A DNA stretch of 45,964 bases from Ignavibacteria bacterium (GCA_019187405.1 JABAQZ010000030.1:1-45964), one strand, 5' to 3'; positions 16,797-26,852 are shown, counted from the stretch's first letter. Made by a program: numbers and translations. Notes: a model not told the origin generated them from the letters alone.

Positions 16797-18260
16797 TTAT
16801 TTCATTTTTTTAAACGAGTATATTTTTTCAGTCAGCCAGAATTTAAACGAAAATCCTTTTTCGAGATTAATGCTTTTTTCAATGGCATTAACATCTCCGT
16901 AAGTTTTGGAAATTTTAACTTTTAATAGTTTTTTGTAATAATTAATAAACTTACGGCTGTTGTTCCTCAATTGCTCGGATACATTTTTATTTTTTTTAAG
17001 AAAATGCTGGTAGGAATCTAAAAGCGAATATGCTTCATCTGTGTAATCAAGCTCAAAGTAAAGAATAAGATAAAGATGTCTGATATCATAATTTAAATAC
17101 ACAAATATAAGTTCTACTTCAGAAAGATATTCAAGAGATTTTCCATAATTGTTTCTTCTTAATTCAATAAGAGCTAAACCAAAATTGTAAAATGAGTTTC
17201 TCCTCTCTGAATTAATTGTATCCGTATATTCATTCATAAATGATTTTGCTTCTTTCAGCTGTTTAAGTTCGATAAAATTCAAAAGAATTAATCTGTAGAG
17301 TATCATTGACATGGCAGATTTATTTTCCGTTGACTCCCCCATGTCATGGAGAATATTTTTGTACAGAATGTTGAGTTTCCGGATATCGGTATATTTGTTA
17401 TAGTAATTATGAATAATGGAATAAATGCTTATTCTATGGTCAAATCTCAGCATCTGCTTACATTCATAAAATTTTGCTTCCAGTTTTTTCAGAATATCAA
17501 CATTGTCGTTATCCAAAGAATATGCAAATTCATAAAAGTAAAGATCAAGAATGTCTTTGTCATTTTTATTAATACCGGTTTTATTTTCCAGGTACGGAAT
17601 AAATTTCTTTAAATCGAAACTCTTTGCAAAATGCAGGATTAAATCATCATCGGTGATTCGGTTAAAACTAAATTTTCTTTTCCATGAGATATCAATAAAA
17701 TTTGCAGCGCATACAAAGAAGAAACATAACAAATAAATTTGTCCTTCGATAAGACCACTGTCTGAGACGTTGTGATTGAATTTATTTTTAACATCCATCA
17801 TATAAAGATGATATAATTCCACAAAATGAAAACTTGTCAAATCTTTTTTCAATACAGATATCTCCTTCATTGTATCATAAAATAATTTATCAAAGTTTTT
17901 ATCAAGATTTCTATCGATAAATGAGTCAAGCAATAATACTCTGTTTTTTATTTTGTTTAATTTAAATGATGTGTATATAAGATATTCTTCGGCGAGTTTT
18001 ACTAATTCCGCCGACATCACTCTTAACAGATTTTCGGATTTAAGTTTGTTGTATTTTTCTTTCGGAAATAATTTCCGGAATACTTTTTCATAAGTAAAAT
18101 TTGGATTATTAAAATCCGGATAATACTGTTTAATAATTTTATAAAATGACTTTAAGTCTCGAGTGCGTGAAAAAAACGGCGAAGCTACAAATTTTTCAAA
18201 TTCTTTAATTTCATGTGGTGTGAAGGAATGAAGTATATCAACAAGTTTAGTTCTTTTCAT
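16797..18260 (-). CDS. Large all-helical protein of unknown function
   Basis: The 487-residue product has no signal peptide or transmembrane segment. It starts MKRTKLVDILHSFTPHEIKE, continues FEKFVASPFFSRTRDL, and then gives a long run of amphipathic helices rich in Tyr, Leu, Lys and Asn, compatible with a TPR-like solenoid. The N-terminal pattern (L..L.SFT..E.KEF.KF, a basic turn, then several helices) parallels the protein at 2812-4329 (LLIKSLSKSEKRYFK). I recall similar unannotated proteins in Bacteroidota-type genomes but cannot name a family. It is flanked by long AT-rich gaps and is probably monocistronic. A cytoplasmic scaffold role is inference. Confidence 0.75.
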   Translation of the reverse strand: MKRTKLVDILHSFTPHEIKEFEKFVASPFFSRTRDLKSFYKIIKQYYPDFNNPNFTYEKVFRKLFPKEKYNKLKSENLLRVMSAELVKLAEEYLIYTSFKLNKIKNRVLLLDSFIDRNLDKNFDKLFYDTMKEISVLKKDLTSFHFVELYHLYMMDVKNKFNHNVSDSGLIEGQIYLLCFFFVCAANFIDISWKRKFSFNRITDDDLILHFAKSFDLKKFIPYLENKTGINKNDKDILDLYFYEFAYSLDNDNVDILKKLEAKFYECKQMLRFDHRISIYSIIHNYYNKYTDIRKLNILYKNILHDMGESTENKSAMSMILYRLILLNFIELKQLKEAKSFMNEYTDTINSERRNSFYNFGLALIELRRNNYGKSLEYLSEVELIFVYLNYDIRHLYLILYFELDYTDEAYSLLDSYQHFLKKNKNVSEQLRNNSRKFINYYKKLLKVKISKTYGDVNAIEKSINLEKGFSFKFWLTEKIYSFKKMK

Positions 18261-18666
18261 AAATAGTATTTTTTAACGGTTTTTAGAATAAGACTAAAAT
18301 TATTTTTCCGAATTATTGCTGTTGCAGAAAAGATTTTTCTTAAACAATAATCGATACAAATAGATATTATATATTTTTCATATAAAAATTAAATAATAAA
18401 TTTCTTTAAAAGATACTATAAAAGAGATATACGTTATTTGTAGCACAATGCAGCTGCATCGATGTGAGTCAATGGCAGCAAAAGATCAATCAAAGCCGGA
18501 ATTTTATTTTTAGCGGTTATTCCCGGTTTATGTTCCTTCAGATAAATGCTTAATTGAAGAGATATCCTTTCTTAATTAATCAACTGAAAAATATTCTTAT
18601 AATATAAAATGTCATTCCCAGAAGACTTCTTTATTTGAAGTCGTCTGAAGTTTAAAGTCTGAAGTA
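18261..18666. other. 406-bp AT-rich intergenic region with a hairpin
   Basis: Most of this gap is plain AT-rich sequence holding the promoter of the 16797 gene. At 18620-18646 there is a hairpin (AGAAGACTTC/GAAGTCGTCT, one mismatch, 7-nt loop) 20-47 bp below the stop of the amidotransferase gene, a possible weak terminator for it although no strong T-run follows on the minus strand. A 21-codon plus-strand frame near 18450 (MQLHRCESMAAKD...) was seen but is not supported as a gene. Confidence 0.45.
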
Positions 18667-19452
18667 TTACAATACATTATCAAGATTAGAAAATACTATT
18701 TTACCTTTTTTAAATATCTTCAGCTCGCCCGGTAAAAAACTTTCCCAAGCTTCATTTGTTAATGGATTAGTTGCCATAATGTAACCATACTGAGTTGGTC
18801 TTTTTTCTAAGAACAACTCGACTTCAAGTTCGTCGTCGAGAAGTCTTATGGTTTCAAAAGGAGCTTCTCTTTTGACAAAACAGAAATCCTTAAATTCATT
18901 TACATCATTAAAGCAAAATAAAAATTCTCCGTCCGAAAAAATACAATTGAATGTACCGTAATCATTAATCTCTTTAAGCCGAGAGCTTAACCACATAAAA
19001 TGCTCATCATTCCAGCATGAAATATTTCTTGATTCAATTTCATTTAAAATATAACAGAATGCAAACTCAGAATCGGTTTCTCCTACAGGTTTAAATCTAC
19101 CGATATTTAACTTGTTGAAATCATACATAGAGCCGTTATGCGCAAAGACATATTCTCTGCCGTTTAATTCTCTCACAAAAGGATGCGTGTTTTTATGCGA
19201 GATGTTACCAACGCTTGATTTTCTTACATGCATTACGAAAATCTCCGAGTAAATCTCTTGATAATTTCTGATAAATTCGGAAAGAAAACTTTTATCAGCT
19301 TCGAGAGGCTCTTTAAAAACCTGAACTGATTTATCGGGAAAATAAGCAAACCCCCATCCGTCGGGATTTCGTTTGCTCTTTTGTCTGAATCCTTTTAAGG
19401 ATATGTTTGGTCTTACCGGTTCGTTAAATGAAATTCCTAATATTTCACACAC
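18667..19452 (-). CDS. Class II glutamine amidotransferase (YafJ/EgtC-like)
   Basis: The product is about 261 residues and begins (M)CEILGIS, so after removal of the initiator the Cys is N-terminal and can act as the Ntn-hydrolase nucleophile. Other family marks are NPDGWGFAYF, FVMHVRKSSVGNIS, NTHPF and the FAHNGSMYDF block. These define the YafJ/EgtC group of class II glutaminase-like enzymes. EgtC acts in ergothioneine synthesis, but no ergothioneine gene is nearby, so the substrate (a gamma-glutamyl amide) is unknown. There is no ATG directly before the Cys codon; a GTG or other non-ATG start is the likely solution. It is divergent from lpdA, sharing a 140-bp promoter region. Confidence 0.85.
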   Translation of the reverse strand: MCEILGISFNEPVRPNISLKGFRQKSKRNPDGWGFAYFPDKSVQVFKEPLEADKSFLSEFIRNYQEIYSEIFVMHVRKSSVGNISHKNTHPFVRELNGREYVFAHNGSMYDFNKLNIGRFKPVGETDSEFAFCYILNEIESRNISCWNDEHFMWLSSRLKEINDYGTFNCIFSDGEFLFCFNDVNEFKDFCFVKREAPFETIRLLDDELEVELFLEKRPTQYGYIMATNPLTNEAWESFLPGELKIFKKGKIVFSNLDNVL

Positions 19453-19591
19453 GCTATGAAATTTAATTAAGGCGAGTTTAAATATTTTTAAAATAATGTT
19501 AAACTCAAAAATAATTGAAACATCTTATTACATTGAGATATGAATTCAATATTAGTAAATTGATATAGATTAAAGTAAATAAATTTAATAA

Positions 19592-20983
19592 ATGAATCAG
19601 TTTGATGTAATTGTAATTGGAAGCGGACCGGGAGGATATACCACTGCCATCAGAGCTTCACAGCTTGGTTTTAAAACGGCAATAATCGAAAAAGAACAGC
19701 TCGGAGGCGTTTGTCTTAATTGGGGATGCATTCCGACTAAAGCTCTTTTGAAAAATGCCGAGCTTATGAACAGCATGAAACACATGCAAAACTTCGGTAT
19801 CACTTTTGATAATCTGAATTTTGATTTTGAAAAAATTATTTCAAGATCGAGAGGAGTTGCAGATGTTTCCGAAAAAGGCGTCAGATATCTCATGAAAAAA
19901 AATAAAATTGAAGTTTTTGAAGGAGCTGCTCTATTTAATAAAGATAAATCTTTATCTGTTTTAAATAAATCAGGCAAGGAAATTAATAAACTTTCGGCGG
20001 ATCATATCATAATTGCAACGGGTGCAAGGGCAAGGACTATAGGAAACATTAATTTTGACGAAGAAAAAATTATGTCTTCCACAGGAGCAATGATTGCAAA
20101 AAAAGTTCCTCAAAAGCTGACTATAGTTGGCAGCGGTGCAATAGGAATTGAATTTGCATATTTTTACAATGCATTCGGAAGCGAAGTTACTATTATTGAA
20201 ATGCTTCCCAATATACTTCCTGTCGAAGACAAGGATATATCAGATGTTGTTGCAAAAGAATTCAAAAAAAACGGGATTAAAATCTTAACGGAGACTAAAA
20301 CCGAATCGGTTGAAATTAAGAATGATAAAGTCGTAACAAAAGTTTCCGGAAAAAATAATGAAGAGCTTATCTCAGATGTGGTATTGATAGCCATAGGTGT
20401 ACAGGGTAATATAGAAAAACTCGGACTGGAGAACATCGGTGTGATTACCGAAAAAAACAGCATAAAGGTTGACAAAAATTATAAGACAAACGTCGAAGGC
20501 ATTTATGCAATTGGTGACGTAATAGGTCCTCCATGGCTTGCTCATGTAGCTTCATCTGAAGGAATAAACTGCATAGAAAAAATCAAAGGTATGCATGTCC
20601 CTGATATAGATTACAGCACAATTCCAGGTTGTACTTATTGTCAGCCGCAAGTTGCTTCCGTAGGATTAACCGAAAAGAAAGCAAAGGAAGAAGGTTATGA
20701 TATAGCTGTCGGTAAATTCCCCTTCTCAGCCAGCGGCAAATCCAGAGCAATGGGAGATACTGCAGGAATGATAAAAGTTATTTTTGATAAAAAATATGAT
20801 GAACTAATCGGAGCGCATATTGTCGGCGCTGAAGCTACCGAGTTGATTACAGAGTTTGTACTTGCAAAATCTTTGGAAGCAACTCATGAACAGATACTTA
20901 AAACAGTTCATGCACACCCAACTCTGAGCGAAGCTAATATGGAAGCAGTTGGCGTGGCTTACAATGAAGCTATTAATATCTAA
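19592..20983 (+). CDS. lpdA: Dihydrolipoyl dehydrogenase
   Basis: The 463-residue flavoprotein reoxidises dihydrolipoamide in 2-oxoacid dehydrogenase or glycine cleavage complexes, passing electrons to NAD+. The FAD-binding GSGPGGYTTAIRA lies at residues 10-22. The redox disulfide is CLNWGC (Cys41, Cys46). The NAD-binding site reads IVGSGAIGIEFAY, followed by the second FAD motif YAIGDVIGPPWLAH. The C-terminal dimer interface carries the catalytic HAHPTLSE. The length is normal. No E1 or E2 subunit gene is adjacent; the two small membrane-associated genes that follow on the same strand (64 bp and 24 bp gaps) are not obviously related. Confidence 0.96.
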   Translation: MNQFDVIVIGSGPGGYTTAIRASQLGFKTAIIEKEQLGGVCLNWGCIPTKALLKNAELMNSMKHMQNFGITFDNLNFDFEKIISRSRGVADVSEKGVRYLMKKNKIEVFEGAALFNKDKSLSVLNKSGKEINKLSADHIIIATGARARTIGNINFDEEKIMSSTGAMIAKKVPQKLTIVGSGAIGIEFAYFYNAFGSEVTIIEMLPNILPVEDKDISDVVAKEFKKNGIKILTETKTESVEIKNDKVVTKVSGKNNEELISDVVLIAIGVQGNIEKLGLENIGVITEKNSIKVDKNYKTNVEGIYAIGDVIGPPWLAHVASSEGINCIEKIKGMHVPDIDYSTIPGCTYCQPQVASVGLTEKKAKEEGYDIAVGKFPFSASGKSRAMGDTAGMIKVIFDKKYDELIGAHIVGAEATELITEFVLAKSLEATHEQILKTVHAHPTLSEANMEAVGVAYNEAINI

Positions 20984-21047
20984 TTTGAAATAATAAGTAA
21001 ATTAATTTATATTTTACTAAACAAACTTAAAAACGGAGATTTAAAAA

Positions 21048-21467
21048 ATGGAAGATAATAAAACAGCAAAAGGTATTTTACTGGGCTTTGTTACCGGGTC
21101 GGTAGTCGGTGCTGCAATTGCACTTCTCTTCGCTCCTAAATCAGGAAGAGAATTGAGAAACGACATCAGACTTAAGAAAGATGAATTCCTCGATGATACA
21201 TCAGAGTATCTTCAAATTGCAAAAACAAAAGCCGGCGATCTCATCAATGAAGGCAAAAGGAAATCCGAAGAGCTTATTTCCGAGGCAAAGAAAAAAGCCG
21301 GCTCTTTGATTGACGACGCTAATTTAATTTTGACAGAGGCAAAACAAAAAGCTAATACCGCTATTGAAAATGCCAAAGGAAAATTTGCCGGAGAATCGGA
21401 CAGAGTTAAAGATGCTTTTAAAGCCGGCATCGAGGCTTACAATCAGGAAAAATCGAAGAATTCGTAA
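21048..21467 (+). CDS. YtxH domain protein
   Basis: The 139-residue product has one hydrophobic segment (ILLGFVTGSVVGAAIALLFA, residues about 9-28) followed directly by PKSGRELRNDI, the YtxH hallmark. The rest is a long amphipathic, Lys/Glu/Ala-rich helix with repeated KAG/SEE blocks. YtxH proteins are small, stress-associated inner membrane proteins; their exact function is unknown. A GGAG-like ribosome site (ACGGAGATTTAAAAA) precedes the ATG. The next gene, also an anchored helical protein, is only 24 bp downstream and the two probably work together. Confidence 0.9.
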   Translation: MEDNKTAKGILLGFVTGSVVGAAIALLFAPKSGRELRNDIRLKKDEFLDDTSEYLQIAKTKAGDLINEGKRKSEELISEAKKKAGSLIDDANLILTEAKQKANTAIENAKGKFAGESDRVKDAFKAGIEAYNQEKSKNS

Positions 21468-21491
21468 TATTCAATTTAAGAAGCATTTAAT

Positions 21492-22031
21492 TTGCAAGAG
21501 TTCATTCAATATCTTCAGATAATTACGGATATCATCGTTATAATTCTTTTCATAGGAATTATGATTTCCTTTTTTTATTTACTGAAAATTCTGAAAACGG
21601 CAACTTCAAAATTCGAAGAGCTTACTGCTGAAGTGAAAGATGTTAAAGCAAAACTTAACCCGGTAATTGAAAAATCAGGTTTAGTTGCTGATAACGTAAA
21701 CTTAATTTTATCTAAAGTTAAGGATAATATTGATTTACTTGAAACCTCAGTTACAAAAATCAATAATGTGGTTGACGATGTTGTGGAATTCGAGAGGAAA
21801 GTTCAGAGCAAAATCGAACCACCCGTTATGGAAACCGCAAACACTATTTATGCTTTGTCGGCAGGTATAAAAACTTTTTTCGACAGCTATAAAAGCAGCA
21901 GAGCTAAAAAACCTGACTTGATTGAAGGATTTAATTTAAATTCTGATAATGAAATCGAATCCCAATTAAAAGAAAATACCGACATGGAACTTCAGAATGT
22001 TAACACCAAGCTCAATGATCTGCAAAACTGA
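21492..22031 (+). CDS. Membrane-anchored helical protein (DUF948-like)
   Basis: The 179-residue product has one transmembrane helix (about residues 8-31, IITDIIVIILFIGIMISFFY) and then a long soluble helical region with ELTAEVKDVKAKLNPVIEKS and LETSVTKINNVVDDVVEF, the pattern of DUF948 and similar proteins paired with YtxH. The start is a TTG at 21492 with AAGAAG upstream; the first ATG (21561) would cut off the membrane helix. It is the last gene of the lpdA-ytxH run. A structural or stress role at the cytoplasmic membrane is inference from the pairing. Confidence 0.75.
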   Translation: MQEFIQYLQIITDIIVIILFIGIMISFFYLLKILKTATSKFEELTAEVKDVKAKLNPVIEKSGLVADNVNLILSKVKDNIDLLETSVTKINNVVDDVVEFERKVQSKIEPPVMETANTIYALSAGIKTFFDSYKSSRAKKPDLIEGFNLNSDNEIESQLKENTDMELQNVNTKLNDLQN

Positions 22032-22286
22032 TCATCTTATTAAGTCAGATATTAAATAAAAAAAGGTTTTTGCAGTTTCAATAACTCCTGGTTTACTTTC
22101 AAGAATTATTATGAGAAATAATAATTTAATTTTTCTGAAACCAACATCATAAGTTTTGCATTTGCATTTCAATATGCGGAAGCAAGAGGATTTGTTTTCC
22201 TTCACTTCTCCTCATTCAGCGAAATTCATTTCCGGTAAATTTTTGTCGTAGAACTCGTTAAACTATTATCTGCATAATATAGGGAT

Positions 22287-23303
22287 TCAAGGAAGTACAA
22301 TAATTTTTCCGAATTGCTCCGAGTTGCTCATTCTTTGAAATGCTTTATGAATATCATCCAGCACAAACTCACTGTCAACAACCGGTTTAATCTTAAACTC
22401 ATTTACAAAACCAAGCATCCGCATAAAATCGTTTTGCGAGCCCATAGTAGTGCCGAAAATTTTTAACTGCTTCCAATAAAGCTTATGAAGATTGATATTG
22501 CCGGAATCTCCGATGGATGCTCCATAAGATACAATTCTCCCGCCGTTACTGCACAATTGTATAAATTTCGAAAAATCAAAACCGCCAGCGCTGTCAAAAA
22601 CAATATCAATGCTTTTTTGTGATTTATCCGCCAAATCTTCTGCCCAGTTTTCATTTTTATAATTGACTCCCGATAATGCTCCAAGATTTAAAGCTTTGTT
22701 GATTTTCCTTTCGTCGGATGACGTTATAAAAACTTTTGCTCCGATACCGAGTGCAAACTTAAAAGCCGTGCAGGCAACTCCTCCGCCGATGCCCGTAATT
22801 AAAATTCTGTCATTCTCCGTAATACCTGCTTTTACAAATAATCCTCTGTAAGCAGTAACGCCCGCAAGCGGAATTGCCGATGCTTCGCTGAAATTTAAAT
22901 GTTCAGGTTTCTTATAAATATATTCAAAGCGAACTTTTACAAATTCAGCCAGAGTACCGTTTTCGGGCATACCGAATATAGAAAAATCCCTGCCCTGAAA
23001 TTCCTCGTTATTACCCCAGTTAATACCCGGATTGATAATTACTTCATCCCCTTCTTTAATTTTATCCGCATTTTTTCCTTTTGCGTAAACTATTCCGGAG
23101 CAGTCGGAACCAAGAATTACGGGAAGTTTTATTTTGGAATATTTTCCATTCGTAATCCACAAATCTCGGTGATTCAGCGAAGCGGCTTTTACCTGAATGA
23201 GAACTTCATTCTCGTTAATTTCCGGTAGTGGAACTTCTTCCAGGATGTAATTTTTTTTCAGATCATCAGTTGATCCTGTTCTGACTAAAACTGCTGCTTT
23301 CAT
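22287..23303 (-). CDS. MDR-family NADPH:quinone/alkenal-type oxidoreductase
   Basis: The 338-residue product is a medium-chain dehydrogenase/reductase. The N-terminal catalytic domain has AASLNHRDLWITNG and GSDCSGIVYAKG, and the Rossmann domain has ILITGIGGGVACTAFKFA at about residues 165-182 for NAD(P)H. The four-Cys structural zinc lobe is absent, so it belongs with the quinone-oxidoreductase-like members rather than the zinc alcohol dehydrogenases. The substrate is not predictable. The start lies 1 bp after the stop of xth, so the two form a tight operon (xth first). The region 22032-22286 downstream holds no gene. Confidence 0.85.
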   Translation of the reverse strand: MKAAVLVRTGSTDDLKKNYILEEVPLPEINENEVLIQVKAASLNHRDLWITNGKYSKIKLPVILGSDCSGIVYAKGKNADKIKEGDEVIINPGINWGNNEEFQGRDFSIFGMPENGTLAEFVKVRFEYIYKKPEHLNFSEASAIPLAGVTAYRGLFVKAGITENDRILITGIGGGVACTAFKFALGIGAKVFITSSDERKINKALNLGALSGVNYKNENWAEDLADKSQKSIDIVFDSAGGFDFSKFIQLCSNGGRIVSYGASIGDSGNINLHKLYWKQLKIFGTTMGSQNDFMRMLGFVNEFKIKPVVDSEFVLDDIHKAFQRMSNSEQFGKIIVLP

Positions 23304-23304
23304 T

Positions 23305-24111
23305 TTAAGTTATTAATTCAATTGATATCGGACAGTGGTCGCTTCCCATAACCTTGGAATGTATTTCTGCTTTTTTAATTTTTTCGGACAAGTCTTCCGA
23401 CACCATAAAATAATCAATTCTCCACCCAATGTTTCTGTCGCGAGCTCTTGAAATCTGATCCCAGTAAGTATATTGCTCCGGCTTGTCATTAAACTTTCTG
23501 AATATATCAACATAACCAAGATTAATAATCCTGTCTATCCATTGTCTTTCTTCGGGAAGGAATCCGGATGTTTTTGTATTTTCCTTTGGTCTTGCAAGGT
23601 CAATCTCTTTATGGGCTGTATTAAAGTCCCCTGTTACAATTATCCCCTTTCTGCCTTTGTAATTTTTTTCAAGATAAAAAAACAATTCATCGTAAAAATC
23701 GAGTTTGTATTTTACTCTTTCCGGTCCCCTGCCTCCGTTGGGGAAATAGACGTTAGCAAGCAGAAATTTTTCATATTCCGCAAATATCACTCTTCCTTCA
23801 ATATCAAAAAAATAATTATCAAATCCGTTTTTAATATTTAGCGGCATCAATTTTGTATAAACAGCCACGCTTGAATAACCTTTTTTCTCGGCAGAAAACC
23901 AGTATGATAAATATCCGTCAATATTTTTTATCGAATCTTCAAGCTGCTCGGATTGAGCTTTTGTTTCCTGAAGACATATTATATCTCCTTTGGTTTTGCC
24001 GAACCAATTCATGAATCCTTTATTCTGAATCGCCCTGATTCCGTTTACATTCCATGAATAAATTTTAATTGTTTTGGATTTGCCTGCAGGAGCTGATTTT
24101 GCTTTGCTCAT
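23305..24111 (-). CDS. xth: Exodeoxyribonuclease III
   Basis: The 268-residue product carries the exonuclease III/AP-endonuclease motifs in order: SWNVNGIRA, CLQETKAQ, NVYFPNGGRG, the metal/catalytic block TGDFNTAHKEIDLA, WRIDYFMVS, and the terminal GSDHCPI with the active His. The enzyme cleaves 5' of abasic sites and removes 3' blocking groups in base excision repair. The first 14 residues are a short Ala/Ser/Lys extension before the domain. It is divergent from the AddAB-like pair, with 65 bp between starts, placing two repair functions side by side. Confidence 0.94.
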   Translation of the reverse strand: MSKAKSAPAGKSKTIKIYSWNVNGIRAIQNKGFMNWFGKTKGDIICLQETKAQSEQLEDSIKNIDGYLSYWFSAEKKGYSSVAVYTKLMPLNIKNGFDNYFFDIEGRVIFAEYEKFLLANVYFPNGGRGPERVKYKLDFYDELFFYLEKNYKGRKGIIVTGDFNTAHKEIDLARPKENTKTSGFLPEERQWIDRIINLGYVDIFRKFNDKPEQYTYWDQISRARDRNIGWRIDYFMVSEDLSEKIKKAEIHSKVMGSDHCPISIELIT

Positions 24112-24176
24112 AAAATCATATAAATTTTTTTTATAAAGTTAATTAACTATTTTCAAACAAAATATACTAAACCCAA

Positions 24177-26852
24177 ATGATTAAGAAAGCTAAATCAATA
24201 AAAAATATTTTCGATGAGATAAAAGATTTTGATTTGGTAATTACCAATGATGCTCCGCTTGCAACCGCTCTCAATAAACTTGTAAATCATCCCCGCCTCG
24301 GATATCTTGCCATGACTCCGAGACAGATTGCTTCGGATTTTGCAGGTATTTATATGAATGGGATTTTTGAAAAAAGTGAAATTATGCTAAGTATCTGCAG
24401 AGATTCAGGAAAACCTCTTAAGTTAATCCATGGTTTGCTTTCTAAGATTTATGACATGTGGAATTACAATGCAAAGCTTGAATTCTTGGAGCAGTATCTA
24501 TCAGAATATGAAATTAAAATTCTCAACATGCTCAAAGATTATCCATCTGTGGAAACTGCAATGGAAAATTTTAACGAAGATTTTTTTGTATCAAAAAAGA
24601 TTGCAGTTGTCGGCGAAGATTTGTTTACGCTTCTTGACAAAGAAGTGTTTCCGAGAAAATCTTCTCCCGCAGCAATCTTTGATGTGTTTGAAGAGTCTGC
24701 TTATAAAATTGACAAAACTTTTTTATTTTCAAACACAAACAGTCTTGTTGATAATATTGCCGGGCTTATTGAAAATGATATTGCAGGACAAACTGCTATC
24801 GTTGTATCGCCTCAGTCAAATTTTCATGAGCTGATAAGAATAAGACTGAAGGAAAAAGGAATAAAAATCGAAGAGAAATCACTTCTAAGCAGTAACATGA
24901 CAGTAAGGAAGCTGATAAATTTTATTGAGTTTTCTTTGAATTCTGATAGCGCTGATGTCAGAGAATTTGCTTACACTGCAGTCAATTTTAATCTCAATCT
25001 TCCGAAAGAATTTTATAATTATGATATGGGAATGTATGTCGGTCTTGCAATAAATGATAATTCAATTAAATCACTCGTTAAAATCTCCCGTGATATATCC
25101 AAATTAACATATAAAGGATTGTTAGAGAAATTATCGGGCTTAAATCAATTTATACTGCAGGAAGAATTCCATACAGCGATCGAGCTGATGAATCTAAGCG
25201 AAGTTAAAATTAATCACGATAATTTCGAATCTCTAAAATATTTTCTGAGAGAAATTGATGCCGAAATGAAGTCTGAAGCCGGAGGAGTTATATTTGTTAA
25301 TGCTTTGAATTCAGCATTCATTGACAGAGATATTGTATTTTATATTGGATTGGATAACAGCTGGATGAAATTGTTTCCGGAAAAAGATTATCTTGATAGA
25401 AATGAAGAAGAAAAAAAGAATCTGCTAAGATTTCAGATTCTTTTACAACAGGGTTCGCAAAGATATTATTTTGTCCGGAATATTTCTGAATACAAAGAAG
25501 TAATTCCATGTTATTATTTTTCTCAGATTTACGGCAGAAAAATAAACAACTTCAAAGACGAAATTTTTAATCCGGTAATTGCGACAAACAAAATTAAGAA
25601 AGCAAATTATGAAATAAAAAGAAAAGTAAAACAGTCAGACTCCATTCAGACGATAACATCATTATCTCCAACTTCGCTAAATAACTATTTTTTCTGTCCT
25701 AAATACTATTCAGTCTCAAAGCTCCTGACATCAGAGCATGCACAGAACATGACAAGAGGTTCTCTGATGCACAACTTTGCGGAATTATATTTCAATCATC
25801 CGGATTTTGCAATTAAAAAAATTAATGAAATTAAAAATATAATGACTGATGAGCTGAAGCTGTTTAATTCAAATCTGAATTCCGATTATATTAATTCAGA
25901 GTTTGACATAGCAATTCGCAATGTCATTAGATTTATAGATTCGCAAAATATCAAAAAAGTTAAGTCTCAAAAACCGCAGTCTCCTGAGGACAATTTATTG
26001 ATGAGGCATTTCGGAAAAGACAAAATTTATATTAACACTGAAAGATGGATAAATGACACCGCAGGTTCGGGAATAAAAGGAAAGATAGATCTTTATTACG
26101 ACAGCACAATTGTTGATTACAAAACTTCAGCAACAGCAAAAAAAGAATCTGCAATTTCGCTTCAGTCCAATCCTGATGTGATTAAAATGGAAGAATATCA
26201 GAATTTTGATTTTCAGGCAATGGCATATCTGACAGCGTATAAGACCAACGAAATGGAGAAACTTTTCATTTACAATTACCTCCTTTCGAATTCAAAAGAT
26301 TACATAACTGATCAGGAAATAACCGACAAAAATCTTGTAAGCATAAGATTCATCAACTTGAATTTTTTCGATTATATTAAATCGGACGAATTCATAAATA
26401 GATTGATACAGAATGAAAAGACGGAAAAACTCATGGATAAGGCAGGAAAATTTTTTTTCATAAGACTTTTTGATAATCTGAATCTAAGTTACGAAGATTA
26501 TTTTAACAAAGAAAAATTAAAATCGCGGGTAATTGAAACTGCCGTTTCATTGCTTAATGAATTAAATCTTAAATACTCTGATTTCGGAAACAAAAGACAT
26601 GATACTTTCATAAAAGATTGTATTGTTCCTATTGGAGAAACAATTTTTAAAATCCGGACAGGTAATGATGAAACCGGATTTTTATTTAAAGATGATTCGG
26701 ATAAATTTGTTTCGTTTGTAAAACAATGCATTTCGGAGATTAATGAATTCAACAAATCGGTTTACCCGTTCAGACCGGCATTCGGTTTAAGCGAAACATG
26801 CAAAGGCTGCAGCATTAACAATCTATGTATAGGAAATAAAATATGGCATTGA
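24177..26852 (+). CDS. AddB-like PD-(D/E)XK nuclease with Fe-S cysteines
   Basis: The 891-residue product resembles AddB, the partner of AddA in bacterial double-strand-break resection. The N-terminal half is a UvrD-like fold without a visible Walker A motif, so ATP hydrolysis is not expected. The C-terminal half is a RecB-family nuclease: RGSLMHNFAEL, GKIDLYYDSTIVDYKT (Asp and Asp-x-Lys active residues) and a YQNFDFQAMAY helix. Four cysteines, one at residue 507 (FFCPKYY) and three at 875, 878 and 884 (CKGCSINNLC), match the AddB/Cas4 iron-sulfur staple spacing. It is shorter than Bacillus AddB (about 1150). Its last 10 bp overlap the start of the helicase gene, so translation is probably coupled. 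Confidence 0.82.
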   Translation: MIKKAKSIKNIFDEIKDFDLVITNDAPLATALNKLVNHPRLGYLAMTPRQIASDFAGIYMNGIFEKSEIMLSICRDSGKPLKLIHGLLSKIYDMWNYNAKLEFLEQYLSEYEIKILNMLKDYPSVETAMENFNEDFFVSKKIAVVGEDLFTLLDKEVFPRKSSPAAIFDVFEESAYKIDKTFLFSNTNSLVDNIAGLIENDIAGQTAIVVSPQSNFHELIRIRLKEKGIKIEEKSLLSSNMTVRKLINFIEFSLNSDSADVREFAYTAVNFNLNLPKEFYNYDMGMYVGLAINDNSIKSLVKISRDISKLTYKGLLEKLSGLNQFILQEEFHTAIELMNLSEVKINHDNFESLKYFLREIDAEMKSEAGGVIFVNALNSAFIDRDIVFYIGLDNSWMKLFPEKDYLDRNEEEKKNLLRFQILLQQGSQRYYFVRNISEYKEVIPCYYFSQIYGRKINNFKDEIFNPVIATNKIKKANYEIKRKVKQSDSIQTITSLSPTSLNNYFFCPKYYSVSKLLTSEHAQNMTRGSLMHNFAELYFNHPDFAIKKINEIKNIMTDELKLFNSNLNSDYINSEFDIAIRNVIRFIDSQNIKKVKSQKPQSPEDNLLMRHFGKDKIYINTERWINDTAGSGIKGKIDLYYDSTIVDYKTSATAKKESAISLQSNPDVIKMEEYQNFDFQAMAYLTAYKTNEMEKLFIYNYLLSNSKDYITDQEITDKNLVSIRFINLNFFDYIKSDEFINRLIQNEKTEKLMDKAGKFFFIRLFDNLNLSYEDYFNKEKLKSRVIETAVSLLNELNLKYSDFGNKRHDTFIKDCIVPIGETIFKIRTGNDETGFLFKDDSDKFVSFVKQCISEINEFNKSVYPFRPAFGLSETCKGCSINNLCIGNKIWH

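Noticed and set aside
18450-18515. Plus-strand 21-codon frame MQLHRCESMAAKD
   Set aside because: No ribosome site, no membrane or domain character, and isolated between minus-strand genes.
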